In this document: in pieces, positions 57,001 through 64,000 of the stretch
Numbering within the stretch: the stretch's first letter is position 1
How the letters are laid out: each line of letters begins with the position of its first letter
From: Paraspadella gotoi
Taxonomy: Eukaryota > Chaetognatha
DNA: 64,000 bases
Assembly (NCBI GenBank): GCA_051294375.1
Contig: CM119271.1
Location: 7,802,162-7,866,161 of the forward strand
Direction: 5' to 3'
The notes under the pieces: model-generated
The model's database searches: none
What the model was told of the DNA's origin: nothing
The model's input: only the letters and a program-made list of their open reading frames with translations
Program-made: the position numbers and the translations under genes

Positions 57001-60000
57001 GTTTGTGTTTTTTTTTTTTCTCTCTTAACGAGTAGCGAGGCTGTAGGAAAATTTTTTTCTGCTGTCCACCTACTATGGTTCAGGAGTTGTAGTGGGTGAG
57101 TGTTCAAGCACAGACTGACAAATTATATTGCAAGTTTCGGTTAGACTTGAGCGAAGGTCTTTTTGTTTATGAGAATGTAAATATTTTTTCTGTGCGTGGT
57201 GCCGACCTCAGACCTCTTACATATCGCGCCCCGAACTTTCTCAGCTCGATGTGACCCCGCGCCCCCCCCGCCGCGGCGAATTCGACCCGCGTCCTCGGAT
57301 CAACCCAGCCTTGTGAATCTCTTCGGACTCCTGACATTTATTCGATCGTCCGACTTTGCTAATGAAAGGGAGGAATCGGGCCGCGAATATACACACTCCG
57401 GGACCGATCCGTTTCCTAGTGGATCTGGCATCCATAAGAAGGTACTCTATTTATCATCTTGAATTAATCTAAATCTAAATCCCCTTCTCTCTCTTGCCAA
57501 ACTCGTCACACTCCTATCTAAGTCTTCTATATCCCGCGAATCAATTCTTTTCTCTCTCCCTGTTCCAAGCCGCCGTTCTGTACCCAAGCGCGGCAGCCTC
57601 TCCTTGAAAGACCCACCCCACGCCCGTTGATTTTGAAAAAAAATTCAACAGATTAGATTTTTTTTTTTTCATATGCACGCGTACTTTTTATTTTTTTATA
57701 TCGTGCGCGCTCTTTACTATTTGTTTATGGATCGTTCCTGAAGAAAAGAAGTTCAGGCGCACTCGCAGTTTCTCTAAATATACGTGGGTATATATTTTTT
57801 TCTGGTGTGTTAGTACTAGGAAGAAGAGAGAAGTACATGAAATATGCTAGTTGCGCTTGATTTAGCACGAGAGAACGTTGAGGATGTTTTATAAATTTGG
57901 TATAATATTCTGACTCCGCTTATCGAGATTGAAGTAGTATGTCTATCGCTCAGATGAAGGATTGTTTTTCACTTTCATACATTGCCTGATCTCTTGTCTC
58001 TCTCTCGATGTATTTGAATTAATGTCATTTAGTGATTTTACATCTTATAATGAAATTAAAAAATATTAGAATATTATAAAAGACAACGGCGCATTTTTTT
58101 ATTCCGCTCTAATACTATCCCCTCCCGCGAGATGTCCCGACAGACATAAATTTGAAGTAAGTAAATGGCAAAAAACAATTATACTCGGTCTCATTAAGAT
58201 TTCCATGAAGTCGCAGAAAAGATAATTCAAAGAGATGAGGTGGGACCTAAAGAAAGTGCACGATTAATGCGACGCGATTAAAGATCTGGACACGTGGCGT
58301 GCGGGGGTAAAGCTTCTGGGTAAAAACTTCCAAGCTTATTCTGTATAACAATTGAGTGAGGCGCGCAAACAAATAACCTTGGTGAGTCGTTGGAGTGATT
58401 GGCGAAATGTGCTTGCGGGAGTTTTAATCTCAATAATACGTCTCTCGCTCCCTGCGGAGTTCGTCTATGGCTCGAAGTGACATAACTTCTCATCTGGTCT
58501 TCTCTCTCTCTGCTCTCTCTCTCTACTCTCTCGCTCAGTCACCCGCTCCTTTGCGCGCGTAATTTTTTTCAGACTTTTGTTTTTTTTGTTCGGTTTGTGT
58601 GGAGAGACAGGGAATGACAATGGGGGTGAAATTATTGTCGACATTTAGTATGGTGAAAGGGTATTTCAAAAAGTAGACGGAACTGAAAAAAAAAAAAAAA
58701 ATAATAAGAGAGATTATTAAATGGAACCAGAAACAAAAGAGAGGAGTGAGGAAAAAATATTGAATTAAAAAAAATGAAAGATTAAATGGAGAGCAGGAGG
58801 AGAGAGAAAATGGGGGAAAGATGAATTAGGAATATGGATGTGAGGAGAAAAGGTGTGGAAGGGAAAGAGAATGCAACATAATGGGAAGAAATAATAAAGT
58901 AAGGAGAAAAGAGGTGGAGAAGACGAGAGTAGAATTAATAGAATGAGAACTAAAAGAAGAGGGAGGGATAAATTGAAAAGGTAAGAAGATGGATATACGG
59001 AAGGGAAGGAAGTTCTGAATTTAAAAGGGTAGTGGTAAAATTTTGGGGCAATGGGAGGAAAGGGAAGATAAAATAAAAATAATAAAATTAATTAATGTTA
59101 TCTAAAATTTGTTTTACAAGAATTAGAAGACGAAGTAGGTAAAATGTCAAGGCCATGGTGGAACCGGAGAAGAAAAGGAAGCCTTTATATTTTGCGACTT
59201 GGATTATCTATTGATGAGAGATCATAAATAAGGGGTGAAAACTTATTCGTTGGCATTTTGTTGTGCTGAACATATAAACAGACATGATAAACGTAGATTA
59301 TTGGTGCTCTTGTCATAAAAACTCGTATCAAAACAACACGACGCAAGAGAGAAAAAATAAAGTAATCAACAGAAGCGTGAAAACCAGTGTAAGTAAGCGC
59401 GACGGGTTTGATCAAGAGATAAAAGCCATGAAAGAGGCGCGGATAATGTAGTGTGAAACTTTGCAGAGGAGCACGCAGCGTATCCCGATGAATGAGAGCT
59501 GGCGAAACGAGAGAATGAGGCATTTCAATGGTGAAACAAATCATTTAAAAGTTCGTAGGCAGAGAACGGACTAGTAGTGGTGAATTCCGGATGGAAGATT
59601 GGATAAACAAAAGGGTGAAAACCTCAGTGATGTACTGATTTTAGAGAGAGAGAGAGAAGATTTGATTAGCGTCGAGGAAGTGCGAACGGAGGACGGATTA
59701 GAGAGGTGGAGAGTAATATAATTTACCATGATAAGGAGTGGCCGATTGATGATAAGTCTGACAACCAACGTTTGGCGTTCCAAGCTAGAGTAGGATAGTG
59801 TACGTCTCTCAACAATTATTTTTATAAGCGATCCTGATCGGGCATTACCATCACGCAATTAATAAATAAGAGAATAGAAAAGAAAAACTGAAATAAGAAA
59901 TAGAGAAGAAAGAAGGTATTATATAAGAACAATAATAAAAGAAAAGACGAAGAAAAAAATATGAAAGACGAAACAAAGAGAAACAATATTAAAATAATTT

Positions 60001-60060
60001 GATAAAAGGTTCGCGTCGTTTCTGAAGAATATAAATCATATATTCTGCTACTCGACAAGA
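54038..60060 (+). repeat. Loose duplication, long copy
   Basis: Follows the landmark order of 43,675-46,440 but with many extra segments of about 20 to 1,000 bp between landmarks (for example 55.08-55.32, 55.5-56.6, 56.79-56.83 and 57.6-58.5 kb). The extra segments have ordinary composition. Purine-rich tracts at 58.67-59.09 and 59.85-60.0 kb. No gene recognised. Confidence 0.65.
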
Positions 60061-61689
60061 ACGACATTTGGTTATTTCTCCTTGAACTGGAATGGAAGAA
60101 ATTTATACTGTAAAAATATATATGGGGATTTTTTCAGGGATCGTCCGCTTAATTAATTGACTTTTAAAAACGGATTAGAATCAAAAAGCAAAAATAAAAT
60201 GTAAATAATATAAAAATTTAATTGATAAATGCCGGGTTTCAAAAATGAAAAAATCATAATCATTATTATTCTGAAAATTTTACAGTTTTGGTGCGTGTAA
60301 TTTGTTATGTAACTTTAGACAGAAACGGGGAATTGAACCGAGATTTTTTTTGCAAAAAGAACTTTTGAGAATTAGAGCGAACGTTTATCCTAAGGCTGTG
60401 TAGAGTAAAGCTGCACTAAGAAAGTGTTGAGGAAGAGAAGATTCTAAATTTAAGTGAAACGAGTATTTTTAAGTATGGTTTGTATTGAAGGGTACGTTGC
60501 TGATAATTTTTTTTGTTAAAGTAGGTATCGAGAAGGGCAGATAAATGAGATGGAAATTATTGCGCACTAGATGAAGAATGGAGAGAATATTGTAGATAGT
60601 GAATCTAAAAAAAACCGGGTGCAAAAATGAGAAGAATTGATTCCTCTTTTATAACACTTTTTCTCTTTTCGAAGTTTTGTCAATATCTCTGTCTGTTATA
60701 AATTCTGTCTTACTTTTTTGGGTACAGATAAATATCCTTAAATTTTCTGTACTTACTTCTAGTACTCTCCTTATCTCTTTCTATTCTTATCTTTTCATTC
60801 TATCTACTCTCCATCTCCTCTTCCTCCTTACATTCTAGCTCGATCTAATCAACTCTTAGCATGTTATAAAGTCTTAGTAACTCTCAGTCTCCTTTCTCTC
60901 AAATCTAGCTCTCTCATCGCCATATCTCGCGTTTTGTGTGTGGATTCTATGTCGTATACTGAAAGAAATAGTCCGTTAATTGGGAAGGCAAAAAAAGTAA
61001 ACTCCTGGGATCACTTATCTTCCCACCAAGACACGTGAACATACGACTCGACCGCATTGACATACAGCGAAGACAGAAACGCGCATGGGAATGGCATCGA
61101 GTTACACCGAACGAGAGAATCGTTTCTTCGAGGAAGAAAAGCGAGCAGGAATCACGCAGACGACAATGCGCTCATTTTCACGTCAGTTGGCTTATCTGGA
61201 AGGCAAATATCACACAGTTTGAGAAAGAGGGAGATGAGTGAGAGATGAAGACGAAGAAGTGAGAGATCCGGCGCATGGACGATAGAGTAAGAGAGAGAGG
61301 AGAGAGAGATGATGAGAAGGAAAGAGGGAAGGGAGGCTTTGAAAACGGAGACAGAGCAATTAGATCAGTTTAGAAGGAGGGCTGAGAATACATTTTTAAG
61401 CATGAGAGGAAATATAAAAAAAATGAGTGATTTTTAGAAATCAAAGTGAAATCAAAAGTTTGAATAGGAAGAAGTACAAGAGAAGGGCAAGTAGAACAGA
61501 GAAAAAGAGAAGAACATGAAAGCGGAGAGAGAGACGGCAAGAAGAGAGCAAGAGGAAAAAGGTAGTGAACGCGGAGCTGGGGAAAGATGCAAGGATGAGG
61601 AAGAGTGTAGATGAGAGAGAAAGAGGAATGAGAAGAAAGCGGAGAAGAGCCGAGAGAGAGGAAGAGGAAGAGGGAGATGAGAGAGAGAA
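60061..61689. other. AT-rich then purine-rich region
   Basis: AT-rich to 61.0 kb with a pyrimidine stretch at 60.75-60.93 kb. From 61,220 the plus strand is almost entirely purine (AG-rich) for about 500 bp. No gene seen. Confidence 0.55.
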
Positions 61690-62470
61690 GAGAGAGAAGC
61701 GGGAAGCTTAAAAAAAAGTCGAGAGAGAGAGAGAAAGCGAAGCTAAAAAAAGTCGAAGAATGATCTATTGAATGAGTGAGAGAGAATGGGAGTAAAATTG
61801 GCATTAGTTTTTTCTCTTGAAACTTGTATAGCCTGTAGAGTTTGTTGTATAGAGTAGAGTTATTAAGTCAAGATATTAAAATTCACATAGACCACAATTC
61901 TTAGAGCCTTTACTCATTTTTTTCATTTTTTTTATTAATAACAAAACGATATTAACATAATTGTTATTAAAACGATATTAACATAATAATCTTTATAATT
62001 TTTTTAAAAAATAATCTGTACGTTACCAATAAATAGAAACTCGCAATAAATCGCTATAAACTTTATCCTATTTTATGAGAGAATTTCCAAGTAATTTAGA
62101 GACAGTTGGTTTTTTTTCGCTTCTCTGATCTCATTTGTAAAAAAAAATAATTTTCAGAACTTTTAGTCAAATGACCATCATGTTTGTTGGCAACTGTATA
62201 AACGCTTGGGTTTTANNNNNNNNNNNNNNNNNNNNNNNNNNNNNNNNNNNNNNNNNNNNNNNNNNNNNNNNNNNNNNNNNNNNNNNNNNNNNNNNNNNNN
62301 NNNNNNNNNNNNNNNNNNNNNNNNNNNNNNNNNNNNNNNNNNNNNNNNNNNNNNNNNNNNNNNNNNNNNNNNNNNNNNNNNNNNNNNNNNNNNNNNGTTT
62401 CCTCCTCCGGCAGAGAGAAAAAAAGGGGAAAAGCTTTTAAACAACTCAACTCGGAAAAGAGAAATTGTTT
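61690..62470 (+). repeat. Direct duplication, copy 1 (with gap)
   Basis: Collinear with 63,240-64,000 from AAAAAAAGTCGA...AATGATCTAT through GAGACAGTTGGTTTTTTTTCGC to GGGGAAAAGCTTT. Contains a 181-N gap at 62,216-62,396. Confidence 0.93.
62216..62396. other. Assembly gap (181 N), closed by the second copy
   Basis: The second copy has about 165 bp here (63,782-63,946), largely GA/CT microsatellite plus a short mixed segment. Confidence 0.97.
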
Positions 62471-63078
62471 TTTCTTTTGAAGGTACAAAGAGTAAACAAT
62501 CGCTGCTTAGGTTAACTGTTGTTGTTTACCAAGTCAAATCCTGTGTTAGTTAGAAGTTCTAACTTAGAAAGAGTTGATTTCTGTTTAAGAATCAACTGAG
62601 ACAAGCGCCAACAATGCTGGCCCATCGTCCTGAATACTTTTTTTCCCCACTTTATAATCGCTGCAGTTTTTAAGTTTTGCATTTTGGTGTAAAAATGGCC
62701 ACCATGCAAACTGATTCATGACCTCGAGCAACTCTATTTTATGCGAACAGCCGGGTTGCCTGTGATGCCCATTGGGATGGGACATCTCACTGTTGGCTTT
62801 GGGGGCTTCCGACCCTCAGTGACGCCTCCAGTCACGGGCGCGGTTACCCTAGGACGGTCTCGCTTTGCCAACGCAGAGGGAAGTCGTTAGGACTGTGGAT
62901 GGTGCATTCCCCCTCTGATCCAGTGGGATTAGCTGAACGACGCGGGACGTCTGGCGCTGTGAATTTGTCATTTTTTTATTTCACACTTTTTTTTGCATCT
63001 CTCTCGTTATGATATTATTTTCTAACTCTTTTCCTTCAACGATTTCCAGTTACTTTCACGAATCCTACCTAATCTTCC
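62471..63078. other. Mixed-composition block, no gene recognised
   Basis: GC-richer than its surroundings at 62.74-62.95 kb. Contains, on the minus strand, a CATCACAGGCAACCCG word also present on the plus strand at 41,960. No ORF with a known domain. Confidence 0.5.
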
Positions 63079-63103
63079 NNNNNNNNNNNNNNNNNNNNNN
63101 NNN
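63079..63103. other. 25-N contig spacer between duplicate copies
   Basis: Exactly 25 N, between the two direct copies at 61.7 and 63.2 kb. Confidence 0.98.
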
Positions 63104-63183
63104 TCCAGGATCTGCAAATTCGAATTTTTGACGCAAAAACCGAGAGAGAGGAGAGAGAGAGGAGACCGGAAAAGAAACCAGAG

Positions 63184-63241
<58 letters not shown>

Positions 63242-63881
63242 AGAGAGAAGAGAGCGGAGAGGACGAACTAAAAAAAGTCGACAGAATGATCTATGTGAAT
63301 GAGTGAGAGAGAATGGGAGTAAAATTGGCATTGATTGTTTTCTCTGAAACTGTATAGCCTGTAGAGTTTTGTTGTATAGTGAGTAAGAGGTTTATTAAGT
63401 CAAGATATTAAATTCACATAGACACAATTCTTTAAGGGCCTTTACCATCATTTTTTTCATATTTTATTTATTATTAACAAAAACGATATTAAACATAATT
63501 GTTATCAAACGATAATTAACATACAATAATTTTATAATATTTTCTTTAAAAAATAATCTGTACCGTTAAACGCAATAAATAGAAACTTCGGCAAATAAAA
63601 TCGCCTAATAAACTTTTCCTATTTTTATGAGAGAATATTACAAGTCAAACTATTAGAGACAGTTGGTTTTTTTTCGCTTAACTCTGAATCCTCATTTGTA
63701 AAAAAAAATATTTTCGAAACTTATTAAGTCGCAAAATGACCATCATGTTTGATTGGCAGACTGTAATAACGCCTTGGGTTTTACTTAAAGAGAGAGAGAG
63801 AGATATAGTGCGTGTTTAAAATATCCACGAAATTCCAGTCTTCCGGTTTATTCTTTTCAAACCCCCACGCTCCCCCGCCTG

Positions 63882-63918
<37 letters not shown>

Positions 63919-64000
63919 TGTTTGAACGCGACTCGTTTCGCCCTCCTCCGTGGCAAGAGAGAAAAAAAAGGGGAAAAGCTTTATAAAACAACTCAAACTC
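63104..64000 (+). repeat. Direct duplication, copy 2
   Basis: Second copy of 61,690-62,470, opening with GA-rich sequence (63.14-63.26 kb). It continues beyond the window edge. Confidence 0.92.

Noticed and set aside
60290-60420. tRNA-like T-arm (GGTTCAATTCC) on the minus strand
   Set aside because: The T stem does not pair properly, and no acceptor or anticodon arms can be folded around it.

Overview
This window reads as a draft scaffold of an invertebrate nuclear genome, most likely an arthropod. The evidence is GC3-rich split exons of a turtle/borderless-type immunoglobulin-superfamily receptor in AT-rich introns, a BEL/Pao LTR retrotransposon, and very dense (CT/GA)n and (GTC/GAC)n microsatellites. 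A microsatellite-rich crustacean would fit, but that is inference. No rRNA, tRNA, CRISPR array or prokaryotic operon was found.

The one gene I can name lies on the minus strand across about 1-41.3 kb. Ten exons (A-J, 5' to 3') can be placed by splice sites, reading phase and domain content: A 41.2 kb, B 38.3, C 37.6, D 26.2, E 24.8, F 23.3, G 8.4, H 6.7, I 5.6, J 1.9. They encode four consecutive Ig domains, each split over two exons, then one fibronectin type III domain. This matches Ig2-Ig5 plus FN3-1 of the turtle/IGSF9 family. Splice phases agree at seven of the nine junctions; A/B disagrees and the acceptor of I is unresolved. A possible transmembrane exon (1-225) fits the next phase. 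The signal peptide, Ig1, second FN3 and most of the cytoplasmic tail are not identified.

The layout is inflated by unmerged alleles or noisy contigs. Five duplicated blocks are visible: an inverted pair (2.0-3.6 / 7.3-9.0 kb), direct pairs at 10.4-12.7 / 12.7-16.8 kb, 34.5-36.35 / 36.4-38.3 kb and 61.7-62.5 / 63.2-64 kb, and a loose pair at 43.7-46.4 / 54.0-60.1 kb. Three of the six 25-N spacers lie exactly between duplicated contig ends. The copies differ mostly by single-base indels, and real exons carry frameshifts or an in-frame stop, so consensus quality is low.

The third pair exposes an insertion polymorphism. A minus-strand BEL/Pao element (26,532-34,543, LTRs about 760 bp) sits inside a CT microsatellite of an intron in one copy, and the other copy keeps the empty site. 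A second indel of roughly 2 kb is implied at 13.8-16.0 kb.

The right third (46-64 kb) has no recognisable gene. I list weaker exon-like blocks there: a two-exon plus-strand model at 47.6-48.2 kb, four phase-compatible minus-strand blocks at 48.5-52.0 kb, and a plus-strand terminal-exon candidate at 52.5 kb. I did not find a convincing new biological system. The best leads are the trinucleotide repeats that appear to encode parts of the receptor, and the occupied/empty-site pair.
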